The notes under the pieces are model-generated. The model worked only from the letters and a program-made list of their open reading frames with translations. It made no database searches and was not told the origin of the DNA. The position numbers and the translations under genes are program-made. A stretch of 33,321 nt of DNA from Symmetrospora coprosmae. Its lineage: Eukaryota; Basidiomycota; Cystobasidiomycetes; Symmetrosporaceae. The stretch's first letter is position 1. Every line of letters begins with the position of its first letter. Shown here one piece after another: positions 21,193 to 31,855 of the stretch. Location of the stretch: assembly GCA_008802785.1 (NCBI GenBank), contig VUYT01000065.1, positions 1 to 33,321 on the forward strand, in the 5' to 3' direction.

Positions 21193-24100
21193 CTGGGCCC
21201 GCCGAGGAAGGGAACGCCGTCAATGATGCCTTCCTGGCGTTTCACAGAAGGCAGCATCCCAATGACGTAGCTGCGGCTGCTGCTGCTCCTGCTCCTGCCG
21301 GCAATCTGCCGGCCGCTGACCCTTCCATAGCTGGAATACCGCTTGGGTGCGCGCACGCCCGAGAGAAGCTGTTCCAGCCCGCATGCTAACAACTCTGCAT
21401 CTGCCGGTGATCCACAGCCATAAGAGCCAGCTCAACAACCACGCCCCGCCTTTCGTCCCGCCCAATGGACCGCCTCACGCGTCGGCCAGTCGCGAGCCGG
21501 AAAGGGCCCATGGTCACGCATACAACACCGCCATGCCTGACAGCAGTACACACGAATGGTCGCCGTCGGCGGAAGCGGGACGTGGGCGCGGACGGGATGC
21601 ACGGGGCTCAGCGCAGCATCATGCCGGGTTTGGGCCAAGGATGGGTCCGGCGCTCATCGGAGGTTCCAGTCGAGGGCGCGGGGCGCCCGGACCAGGCCAG
21701 GGAAGGGGAAGAGGCGGTAGTCTCTTCGTTCCGCAACAGGCCCTCAACCCATCACTCCGGTCGCAGCCGCAGCCCTCATCGCAGCATGTGCCCCTGCACA
21801 TGCACGCCTTTGCGCAGCCGGGCCCTAGGGCTCGAAGTCCGCACGGAATCTCGCACGCAGGCCCGCCGTCATCACCAACTGCTGTGCCTAGAGGTGCGCC
21901 GTCGTCAGCGAGCACAGAACACAGCAATCACCAGCTCGACTCGCATCAGCGCGAACTCCCACAAGGAAGACCCATCCGCGGCGGGCTCATATCCATCGGC
22001 AACCGAGCGCCACCACCACCTACCCATAAAGAGCGCAAGACTGCGAACCACGACGAAGACGGACGGGCACGAACAGCTACAGACAGGGGCGCCAGCGGCC
22101 CCGGCAGCAGGGGTCGCGGTCGAGGCAGGGGAAGGGCGGAGGCAGTCACGCCGCGCGGGAGGGGAGCATCACGGCAGCATGGCAGTCGGCACGATCGGCC
22201 GAATGAGCCCCGATACGACGCTGACTTCGACCGCGGCAAACCCGTCGTAGACGCTGGAGAAACCGCTGCGCCCAAGCAGCTGTTTGACGCGCCGATCGGA
22301 TACAAGGGCCGCGTCGACAGCGGCAGAAAGTCAAGCAAGGAGGAGCCTCGCCAGAAGCAGGGCATGGAGGGTTCTACGCAAGATGCAAATGAGAACTCGC
22401 GCAATGCGGACCCTGCCGGCGAAGGCTCGATCAGGGCCGCATCTTTGCAGCGGGAGGGCTCCGCACTCGGAAGCACGACCGTCACACCTGGCGTTGTGCC
22501 GGTTCTTCCGGATAGCACGGACGCCGCTCCCCGCGGTGGCATCATCGAACGGAAGCTCGTTGCGGACGATGGGACTCCGAAGCGAACAGGCAAGGCCCGG
22601 ACTAACAAGGCCAGAGAGGGGAAGAACGGGAGGGAGCGCAAGCCAAGGGAGCGCAATGGTCAGGATGCTGAAGCTCGGAGAAGAGGAGCGCGACATGGAG
22701 ATAGTGATATGGAGGACTTTATCCGGAGGTCCGAGCCAGAAGGGTCTCTTCATGCTCGTAACACACGGCCGGAGGGCCGGCATCCAGTTCAGGACGATGC
22801 TCTATCGCAGGGCTGTCTCGCTGACTTGACCATTGACAACGAGAAGGAGGATGACGCAGGCCTTCCCAGGCTCTTGGCTACTGGCGCTGGCGTGACCGAC
22901 TCTTTCGGTGGTCTGCCCGGATGGGAAGGGGACTTAGGCCCCCACCCAGAGCATCCGCATCACCATCATGGTCACGGGCATCATTTTGGCCCGCCTCCCT
23001 TCGGCCCTCCTCATCCGCCTCCGGTCTGGCCATTTGGCCGGATGTTTGATGGACCAGGAGGTCCTGGGCCACCCCCGCCTCCTTGGCATCCTTATGGTCC
23101 GCCTCCGCCGCCATGGGAACATCACGGCGGGCACCATCACCACCATCACCATCCGCACCACAGGCATGGGCACGGTCGTGGCCACGGCCCTCACCCTGAT
23201 CGTGGTCCACGCCGCGGCGGACATCACCCTATCTGGCACCATGGTCCGCCATCACCATTTGGCGAGCATCCGCCACCTCATCATCGCCGTCACCACCTAC
23301 ACTGGCTTAGACACGACCACAGCGGAGACGAGGAGGAAGACGGCGATGAGGATGATTCCTTCTCGAGAGATCGGCAAAGACCACGCTTCGATCCGCGGCG
23401 CGCCGGGCCGATGCGCTTTGCGCTTCATAGGGACCGCTCGAGCCGAGTGGGCACTGGACGGGCTGCGAAGGCCGGGCCGTGGGACCTACAGAGTCTAGCA
23501 TCTTCGCATGCCACGTCTAGCATGGCGAGTGCCGCGTCTGGCGCTACGCAGGATTCGGAGGCTTCCTCGAAGTACACGCTTACTTCCGCACATCGCGACC
23601 GGGATGGCGCCTTGGAGGATCTAGACTCTGCATCGAGCAGCATCTCCGCGAGCACCGCCCTTGTCCGTCGGCTCAAGAAGCAGTATGGCGAGATACTCGA
23701 CCTTGAGCGGAAGTTGCTGGCTGAGCACCACGCTGCCAGCCAGGCACAGCGCGATAGCGGGACTCGTAGTACCGGGCGACCTGGAGCAAGGGATTGTCAA
23801 GTCTCTGCTGATAGCGAGGAAGAGGACGAGGGGGACGAGGTTGCCTCTATCGCGAGTGGCGATGGTAGCGACATCGAGGAAGGAAGTTCCGTCGACGGGG
23901 AAATTGGCGCTGAGTCCAGAAACGATCAGTATTGGATCGGTCTGGCCTTTTCACATCGACAGTACGTTCCCCTACAGTGTCCATTACTGTCTGCAGAAGC
24001 TGACATCGCTGTCACTGCCAGGCTTGCCGATCTCTACCACTCTTTTATGCTGCAATGCGCCGATACAAACCTTCCTCCGTCTCTTAGCGCGCTCCCGCAA

Positions 24101-27100
24101 AAGTACAGCATTCCTGCTCGCCTCTGGGAGACTGCCTTCCAGCTGTACATGGATCGTCTGCGCAGTGCACTTCCTCGAAGCCTGCTGAGTCTCTCGGAAA
24201 ATGGACCTGCCGTCTACTCTCATATGGACGAGGTCGATACTGCTGCTTTATCGATTCTGGACCACATGCAAGAATACGCAGTCTATGCGTACATCTATTA
24301 CTCGACCCTTCTTGAAGATATCCCCCTTTCTCCCTTCCGTAGCTCTTGGTTGGAGCAGCTCGGCGATGTAGCCCGGTACCGAATGCAGGTAGCGGAGATC
24401 TGGCACCGACTCGTGCCTCGTACCCCGGGCAAGACACCGGTCTCTCCGAGTTCTACCAGGTCAGAGAGTGTGACAGCTCTTGCTGCCAAGACGGCCTCTT
24501 CGCCACGGCCGTCCACTCGACAAACACCTTCGGGCGTACTTCATGTCGGGAAGAAGGGCAAGCAGCGAGCAGGTCGTGCGGTACGGGATGACAGCGAGTT
24601 GGAGGACGCAGATACGCCTGCTGGGGATAGTATCGGTACGGCAGCACTCGATGACTGGCTTCTGGACGAAGTCGAGACGTGGAGAAATGTGGCCCGGGAG
24701 TGGTATTTCCGAGGACTGGACGAGGCATCCGGAACGGGCAAACTCCATGAATGCCTCGCCGCGCTACATGAGGAGGTCTCCACGGACCTGGACGACCTGA
24801 AAACGCTATACCATCGGTGCAAGAGGTGAGTCTCCCGGCAAGCATAGGGAATAGTCACTCGTCAGATACTGACGCGGCATCTGACGCCCTGCTTCCTTTC
24901 AGTGTGACGACCACACATCCTGTTGTCTCGGCCGGGGCTTCATTATCTTCAATCTTTGCCCTCAACAAGCAGGCTCTGCGAGTCCGAGCACATGCCTCGG
25001 CTATCGCGCAATTCGTCAGCTTGCATGGCTTGCTTCTCGACGAGACAGTCACTCGCGTGGAGTTCGAGCGACGCCTGTCGCGCATGAATGACACACTCGC
25101 TTCGACATTTGCGGCAGTACAGGCCAGCAAGGGCAAGACGAGGACCGGGAAGGACTTTAGCGGCCTCGGGCAGGACAATACGTGGATCATGATGGCCGTT
25201 GTCAACATTGCGGCGATAATGGAGTACGGCAGCTCTACTTCGGTGATCAGGCGGATGCTTGCCGACGCGAAAGAGGCAGGCAAGGAGAGCAGTAGGCGGC
25301 AGAAGGAGGCAGAGAAGGCAAAGGCGCGGCACGTCAAGCGCGAGCGCGAGCGAGCTTCTCAGGCCGATGAGTTCCCCGAACTTTCGCGAGCCACCCATTC
25401 CACTGCGGCACCAGCTGAAGACGAACAGAACCCGTCATCTGTTGCGTTACGGATGGTGGACATGCATATCGCCGCCGCTCCAGTTGCCGACGTTGTCCCA
25501 GACGCACCTCTCCGACTGAAGCTTGCATTCAAATTGATGTTCGCCCTGCTCCAGCACACCATCGACCACCCCAAGAAGCCCGAGGGCACCGATCCCGCAC
25601 TTTGTCCATACATCCCGATCATTCTCACCTTCCTCTCGACGGTCTTGTACATCCCGGCTGTGCGCTCCTTGGTGCACGCCATTCGGGCGGACGCCGATTG
25701 TGGCCCGATGATGCCATGGTCGAGCCTACTCGTCCTCTTCGATAGCCTGCCGGACGTTGCACGACCGGTATTGACTCGACGGCCTGCACCTACTCGCCTG
25801 CTTGGGATACCGCTGCCTGAGGACTGGGCCATGCGGGGCATGGAGTGGACATCGAAGCCTAACAACGTATTTGGGCGAGGCTACTGGAAGGGCAAACAAG
25901 GCAGCGGGTATGCGGTCTCGGAAGGGCATAACGCGTACGCCATGCCGGACAGCGAGAGGGACGCTCTTGATGAACGGTACGAAGGCCCGAGCGTGACATC
26001 ACACGCAGGCGGACCTGCCGAAGCAGGACTTACTGCCGCTTCTCTCGCTGCCGTGAGCGGTGCCGCACTGGTATCAGAGTCTGCCAGTCGGAGCTCCTTA
26101 TCTGCAGGCCAGCGTGGGCGCAATCGAGCCGACGCTGGTCAAAGAAGCGCCAGCACAGCAGTGGCTGAAGGTCAGGCGCGTGTCTCTGGCTCGCGCGAAA
26201 CACTCGCGCAGCTTCGATGGAAGCGGATTGCGCTCGCGGCCGTCTGGCTTAGCGAGATACTACCGGAGTCACTTTCCATTGATGCGGACGATGGTGGCCG
26301 TGTCACAGCTGGGATCAAGCAGCCCCCTGACGTCGAAACACAACCGACTAGCGAGCAGACCTCGGAAGCCGATCTGCATGGACGAAGCGAGTCCGACGAC
26401 AGTCGATCGACCCTGCAAGAAAGCAATCTGATTCCTCCAGATGAGCCGAGGCGACGCGAGGCCGGCACAAAGAGCAGCAGCGTCACATCTTCCGCTAGCG
26501 TAGTACCTGGGTACACGTGCATTCTGGCGGACGCGAGTACGCTAGCCGATGATATCGAGGCTGTCACGGCTATACTCGACTGCAAGAAATGGGTCATAGT
26601 GATACCTCTGTCCGGTGAGTAGATTCGATACGGACAACGAAAGATAACACGAGAACGGGGTGCTCACCTTACCCGACGTCCAGTCGTAACGGAACTGGAC
26701 GGGGTTTCTAAAGGCCGATCCACACGGCAGGATTCGGTCCGGGACGTCCAGAGCGCAACGAACGCCCTCGAGAAAATCGGTAGCCTCCTCCGTGGCCCCG
26801 GAGGAAGCGGAGCAACTGCTCTCTTGCGCGTACAGACCTCACGCGGTAATTACCTGCGCGACCTGAGTATTCGCAGCGAGGATACTTCTGAAGGCGTGAC
26901 AGCCTCGACGAAGAGTCGAGAGGAGGCTTTTCTCGCTGCCGCCAAAGTGCAGCAGGATGGCTGGCTCGACAGGCGCAATCTCCTTGGTGCCACTAGCGGC
27001 ATCACAGCTGTAGAGCGCAGTAAAAAGGTTCCGCGCACGGCACGGAAGCTTGTGCTGCTCGTTCGGGATGCCGCACTTCGGAGCAAGGCCCGTGCGAGAG

Positions 27101-27150
27101 GATTCACAGCGGTGGATGCGGATGAGGCGCGCAGGCTGTTCTTGCGATGA
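21165..27150 (+). CDS. SMG6/EST1-type nonsense-mediated decay factor with PIN domain
   Basis: Members bind telomerase RNP or cut nonsense mRNAs through a C-terminal PIN endonuclease. Four exons join in phase: 21165-21346, 21418-24825, 24903-26614 and 26684-27150, giving 1922 residues. The first intron has a textbook GCTAAC branch site. The first 850 or so residues are disordered: RG repeats (GRGRGRD, SRGRGRGRGRAEA), Ser-rich stretches, and a His/Pro-rich tract at about 565-705. An Est1-type helical region begins with DQYWIGLAFSHRQYVPLQ and runs through WLEQLGDVARYRM to SKPNNVFGRGYWKGKQGSGY. The PIN domain is at about 1733-1922, with Asp1740 in LADAS, Glu1771 in VVTELDG, SRGN and RSED, Glu1847/1848 where human SMG6 has Asp-Asp, and Asp1896. 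The enzyme may be active, but one acidic ligand is Glu. The exon 1 start (Met, then HHHPGPYL) is less certain than the rest. Confidence 0.88.
22940..23345 (+). repeat. His/Pro/Gly-rich low-complexity coding tract in the SMG6-like gene
   Basis: About 135 codons with roughly 38 histidines, including one run of seven, interleaved with proline runs and aromatic residues (VWPFGRMF, PPPPPWHPYG). DNA shows CAT/CAC alternation around 23135-23165. An acidic stretch (DEEEDGDEDD) closes it. Seen directly in the frame of exon 2. Confidence 0.9.
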
Positions 27151-27475
27151 ACGGGATGCAGGTCCAGATCCTGTCTAGCAGTGAGATCGATTTGCAGCTG
27201 GCTGCTCGATAGGAGTGGTGCCCTTCTGCACTGACGACAGTCTCTGTCTCGATGGATGTTCGCGAGCGGCCTGAGCAGCAATACCTTCGCGTTCTTGCGA
27301 AAGCACGAACATCTGCGCAGGATTCCGATACACCGCGGCCCCGCAAGTGCAAGTAAATGGTCAGAGGACCAGTTTGCATTGTCTGCTTGTATGTGACACG
27401 TTTGCCTGCGCTACGAGCTATGATTGTTGCTCCTGCTTCATCCATCCACGTCCGCTTGATTCGGTCATGAAGCCT
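27151..27475. other. Gap between convergent SMG6-like and small hydrophilic genes
   Basis: A 325-base stretch that should hold two 3' untranslated regions. Nothing else recognised in either strand. Confidence 0.4.
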
Positions 27476-28041
27476 TCACCTGTCATCGCTCTTCTTGGCG
27501 TTAGTCGTCTCGGAGTGGTCGACGACAACCGTGTTGGACTCCTTGGATGGCTCCGAGCTGTTGGGAGCGAACTGCACGGTGAAGATTAGCCCAGGACAAG
27601 GGGCAAGGACAGCGATGACATTAGCGGCCGGGCCAAACAGGATGCAGCCACCAGACGCAACAGAAGGCGCACCTCGGAGTCGTGCTCCTTTGCCTGCGCG
27701 CGATGGGAGCCATAACAGAGGTGGGGTCAGTCAGCCGGCAAGTCGCGGTAAGCAAGGGGCAGGCAGCCGCTGCGGAGCGTCGCATGAAGCGGCCACAGCA
27801 AGGTGCGATAGCGAGGAGAGCGACAGCAACCTACGTGACCTCCACTCTTGTTGTGCTCGTGGTCGGAGCTGGTAGGGGGCGCAGGCATGGGCTGTAAGAA
27901 GGCAAGTCCTGCGTCAGTCTTCTTGCGGTGGGCGACCAGACTCGGAGTGGGCTGGCGGTGCCTGAGGTGAGGAGGAGGGACACTCACTGCGGATCCGCCG
28001 GCCTCTCGAAGCTCTGCGCTGGTCTGGTCGTGGGATGCCAT
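27476..28041 (-). CDS. Small hydrophilic protein, unrecognised, four exons
   Basis: I propose four exons on the minus strand: 27988-28041, 27835-27891, 27673-27693 and 27476-27571, giving 75 residues. Support comes from splice signals, all joins being phase 0: a GTGAGT donor and CTTACAG acceptor for intron 1, GTAGGT donor and GCGCAG for intron 2, GTGCGC and GTGCAG for intron 3, with CTGAC or CTAAT branch-like sites 20-35 nt before each acceptor. Exon 3 is 21 nt. The protein starts MASHDQTSAELREAGGSA and ends SETTNAKKSDDR; it is rich in Ser, Asp, Glu, Lys, Asn and His, with no hydrophobic core, so likely disordered. No family recognised. AG|GTGAAG at its end could be another donor, so the C-terminus may differ. 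Confidence 0.55.
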
Positions 28042-28526
28042 GATAACTTATCGTATGACGAGAGAGAGAGTAGAGGTGTCAGGTGGGTATTCTAGAGTGC
28101 TGTCGAAAGTGAAGGCGAGACGAGACGGCGGCGACAAGGCCCTCAGGCAGCGTGCGGGCTCCTCACGTCAGGGCCGGCGGCGATCGACTCGAGGCGCGGG
28201 AAGCAAGCCCGGGATATCGATGTGTCACTCTCCTGGCAAGAAGATGCAGTATGTGAGGTATGTAAAGGGTATGCGGTTGCAGTTAATCTCCACTGCACGG
28301 TGTTTGGATCATCGCAGCCTACAGAAGGCACCTTCGTTTTTCACTGAACCAACCATCTTGAGCGGCCTTCATCCGGCGAAGGAGGCACAAACCTCCAGTG
28401 GGGTCCATCGCAAAGGGACCCTTTGACTACTTGGCCATGGCGTTGACCTGCCTCATCCCTCAGTGGTTCGTCTGCTCCTGACGGTCTCATTCCATCCTCA
28501 GCGTTCGTCCTGCTCAAGCGTTCATC
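28042..28526. promoter_or_regulatory. Divergent upstream region of the small gene and the SLC35B gene
   Basis: A 485-base gap between diverging start codons. No gene, RNA or repeat recognised. Promoter content is inferred from orientation. Confidence 0.4.
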
Positions 28527-30169
28527 ATGCCAGCTTCAACGACATCGCACACCCTCTCTCTGGTCTGTCATGCTGCCGCCTTGGTCGTTGTCTACTCCCT
28601 CTACTCTCTTCTTCAGGAGAAGATCATGAAGAAGCCCTACGGTCAGTCATTTCGCCTAACAATTGGGGGGCCCATACTCTGCGCAGACCGACTGAGACCG
28701 CCTTTTCAGCATATACAGGGCCAGGAGGGGCAGAGCGCTTCACGTCAGCAAGCTTGCTTGTCCTCTCGAACCGGCTTTTCAGCCTCCTGGCAGGAGTCGC
28801 TTTCACCCTCTGTTTGCCTCTCCCGATCGTTGAAGGATCACGCAGCTTCGACGACGCTGGCGAGAAGAGCCCTATCCTGTCTAACAAACCTTCACATCGT
28901 AATGCGGCTCCGATCGCTGACGGGTCCGGCAGGAGCCGCAGTCTGATGCGGCCGACTTGGCCTGTGAGCTCTCGCGCTCTGACTTCAGGACTGCGGCGAT
29001 ATTGTTAAGACTCACGCTCCCTATCGAACCGCTCACGCCTCCAGATTTGGTCATATGCTGTCGTTGCCGCCGCAAACTTCGCCTCTACCTATTGTCAGTA
29101 CGATGCTCTGCGATACGTTGGCTTCACCACACAAGCTCTAGCCAAATGCGCAAAGATGGTCCCCGTGCTCTTCCTCGGCAGGGTGGTCTATCGAAAGACA
29201 TACAAGCAGAAAGAGTACGTAGCGGGCGCAGTTGTGCTTCTTGGATGCTTCGTCTATCTCGTCTTCCTTCCACCGTCGACATCGCTCGCAAGCCGCGCGA
29301 AGCTCCCCGCCGATTCTCTGGCTGTAAGCGAGGCGACCTCGGTGACATACGGTTCTCTCGTCGGCGGCATGCTGCTCGGTTGCTATCTCCTCTTCGATGG
29401 CCTGACAACCACGACTCAGGAGCACTGCTTCGGCAAGAAATCTCAAGGTGGTCAAAAGAAGGTCGCACCACTGACCCCCGGAGGTCCGGTACTGGATCAG
29501 ATGGTCTACGTCAACTTATGTGCCACGCTCATCTCACTCGTCATTTGCGCTGGAGATGACAAGGCCACGCTGTACAATCTCAGACTGGTACTCGCCGACC
29601 GGCAACTCCTGCTTGACAGTGAGGCCTTCGCGCCGACCTGGCGCCTTGCGCAAGGGTGCTGACCTGCCATAATGCACGCAGTCGCATTCATGTCAGCTAC
29701 GGCCACATTCGGCCTAGTGATCCTGTATGACACAATCTTCAAGCACGGCGCTCTCACCGTCGCCACAACCATGAGTGCGCACCCGCAACAACACGCTAGA
29801 CCACACATTGAGGCTGACACGCCCGCCTCTACCGCAGCCCTCCGCCAATTCTTCAGCATTCTCCTCAATGCAGGCATTTTCGGAAACTTCTCGTCCATCG
29901 GAGCTGGAGGCTGGCTTGGCGTTGGCTTTGTCGCTGCGGGCGTGTGGATAAAGATGGACCGCCGCTTCGACGCGCCTGCCTCTCCGCTTGCGACGTCCGA
30001 GAACGCAGGGAGAGGACACGAAAGGGTCGATGAGCAGCCATCGCTCCCTCTGTATACGACGCCCGAGCACGAGAGCGGGAGAAGAGCCCATAGGCTAGCA
30101 CAGCAGTACGGTGTGCCTCTGTCGCTCCCTTTCCTATTTGTAGCCATTGGCAAAGCCTTCGCGGCCTGA
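28527..30169 (+). CDS. SLC35B-type nucleotide-sugar / PAPS transporter
   Basis: A Golgi/ER membrane antiporter of the drug-metabolite superfamily. Five exons join in phase: 28527-28641, 28710-28963, 29045-29618, 29682-29774 and 29838-30169, giving 455 residues. Landmarks: LLQEKIMKKPY|AYTGPGGAERF, RPTWP|IWSYAVVAAANF, YCQYDALRYVGFTTQALAKCAKMVPVLFLG, LLGCYLLFDGLTTTTQE, DQMVYVNLCATLISL, LLD|IAFMSATATFG and TTM|TLRQFFSILLNA. These resemble animal SLC35B2 (the PAPS transporter) at least as well as yeast Hut1 (UDP-galactose), so substrate is open. About ten membrane segments are expected. A polar insert of about 40 residues precedes the exon 2/3 join. The C-terminal 75 residues after the last helix are hydrophilic. 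Intron 4 (63 nt) is stop-free and keeps the frame. Confidence 0.91.
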
Positions 30170-30224
30170 ACGCTGTACTCCTGCCAATGCATCGTACACA
30201 CAACATGTACATAGGGTAACTCCT

Positions 30225-31587
30225 TCAGCCCTGCACCTCCTCATCCTGGCTATCCTCCAGCTGCCCGTCGAGTCTGTCTGTATACCCCTCATCGTCGCCG
30301 AGGTATCTGTCAATGCTCGTGACCGGTCCATCGCACCTGAGGCACCTCCAGCCACGCAAGTCCTGCTCTGTCATCGTCTCGCCTTCTCTTTCGCGCTCCG
30401 CAACCGCTGCTTCCCACTCGCAGATCCTGCTCGCAATGCAGTAATAGCAGTACTGCCCTCCACAGCAATCTGTGACGTACGGGACCGTACACTCCTGCCC
30501 AGCGTTATGTGCGTCCTTGGTCAAGGACGAGAGGAACGCTGTCGATGTCGTCGGGTCTGTCGGATCAACAACGTGCGCCGATGGATCCGGGTGGGTCGGC
30601 ATGCTCGAGCGCGAATGGCAGATAGGGCACACGCTCGGCGGCAGGTGCGAGAGTGGGCCTTTCCTTTGCCTTTTGTCCGCGCCAGCGGTGCCATCATGTG
30701 GTTTCCGATCACGAACGGATAACGCACTGGCCCTCCCGCCTAGAGTGAGCCAAGCCGGCGCATGCCTATTGACCAGACGCTTTATCGCCCGCCGGACGCT
30801 CTGCATGTCAACGAGCGGCATCATGAAGAGGAGAAATTCGGTGAAAGCTTCCCAGACTAGCTGGCGGTTCAGGTAGTCGAATGAGACGTTCCGCGCTACC
30901 GACTTCTGCAGGTATGTGTAGCGGAGCTTGAGCAGGCGCGCCAGGAGTGTCGGATAGCTGTACGACGTGAATGTCAAATGTGCACTCAGCGGCAGTGTAT
31001 CTTGGGCAGTTGAGGCACGCAGCATTCGCTCACCGCCCGCCGTGGAGGAAGAGAAGGAGATTGACGAGCTTGGCGGTCGCCCACACTTTCTCGAAGCGGA
31101 GTAAAGTATCCCACGCAAGGCGCCGTAGCTCCCTCTTCCGCCGCGCTGTGTTGCTGCTTCGCGTCCGGCGGCCCGGAACGAGCGTCCACAGTCCACCAGG
31201 CGGGCTCGGGTAGTCCGGCCATCCATTGACAAGCATGGCGTCTCGCGCTTTCGCATGCGCGTACTCCGGAAGCGTGGCCAGGACAACATATGCCACTGCC
31301 GTTGCACGGCGGTTGCGCAGCCCGGCAAAGACGAGGTTCTGCAGCCGGGCGCCGTACGATGCCCCCTGCCCGGACAGGCCGAGGTACAGCAGGCCCGCCT
31401 TCAGCGCGAGCAGTACTTCGGCCGACGGACGTAGAGGCGCAGAGAGGATATTGAGCAGCTCTCCGTCCAGCAGCGATGTGTCAAGCTGCGAGACACGCGA
31501 GGTCCGTATATGCGACGAGGGCGAGGGTACGGCGATGCCCGCAAGGACGGGCAAGGCTGCTGCAGCCGATCCAGAGTAAAAGGCCAT
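30225..31587 (-). CDS. PEX2: Peroxisome biogenesis factor 2 (PEX2), RING E3 ligase
   Basis: PEX2 forms, with PEX10 and PEX12, the peroxisomal membrane ubiquitin ligase that recycles the import receptor PEX5. Two exons on the minus strand, 31034-31587 and 30225-30957, give 428 residues. The Pex2/Pex12 N-terminal domain is visible: SRVSQLDTSLLDGELLNIL, ASYGARLQNL, LLFLHGGR|YPTLLARLL, SFDYLNRQLVWEAFTEFLLF. The RING is unusual: Cys295/298 (CPIC), then an enlarged loop rich in Ser, Thr, Asp and Pro, then Cys350, Cys355/358 (CYYC) and Cys390/393 (CLRC). Gly352 stands where the family has its histidine zinc ligand (CGH in relatives, CGG here). The neighbouring Cys349 might compensate (speculation). 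The tail is acidic. It lies 268 nt from the sirtuin stop on the same strand. Confidence 0.94.
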
Positions 31588-31855
31588 GCGCGACGACGCG
31601 ATCAGCGTTGTACCTGCTTGACTGGACTGAACGAGGCCTTAATCGCCGCCGGGCGGTGTAGTTCGGTAGGCTAGCGAGTGGACCGAAATCTGACGGTGAA
31701 GCGTCACCTCCGGCTCCGGGTCTCGCTGACACCCGGCACACGTCCGGCTGCAGACGACATGATGCAGTCACAATGGATCCGTACGCGATGGTAAGCGGTA
31801 CAGCACGGTGCATTGGAGCATGCTACATCACGTTGAAATAATGCCCCTAGCGCTT

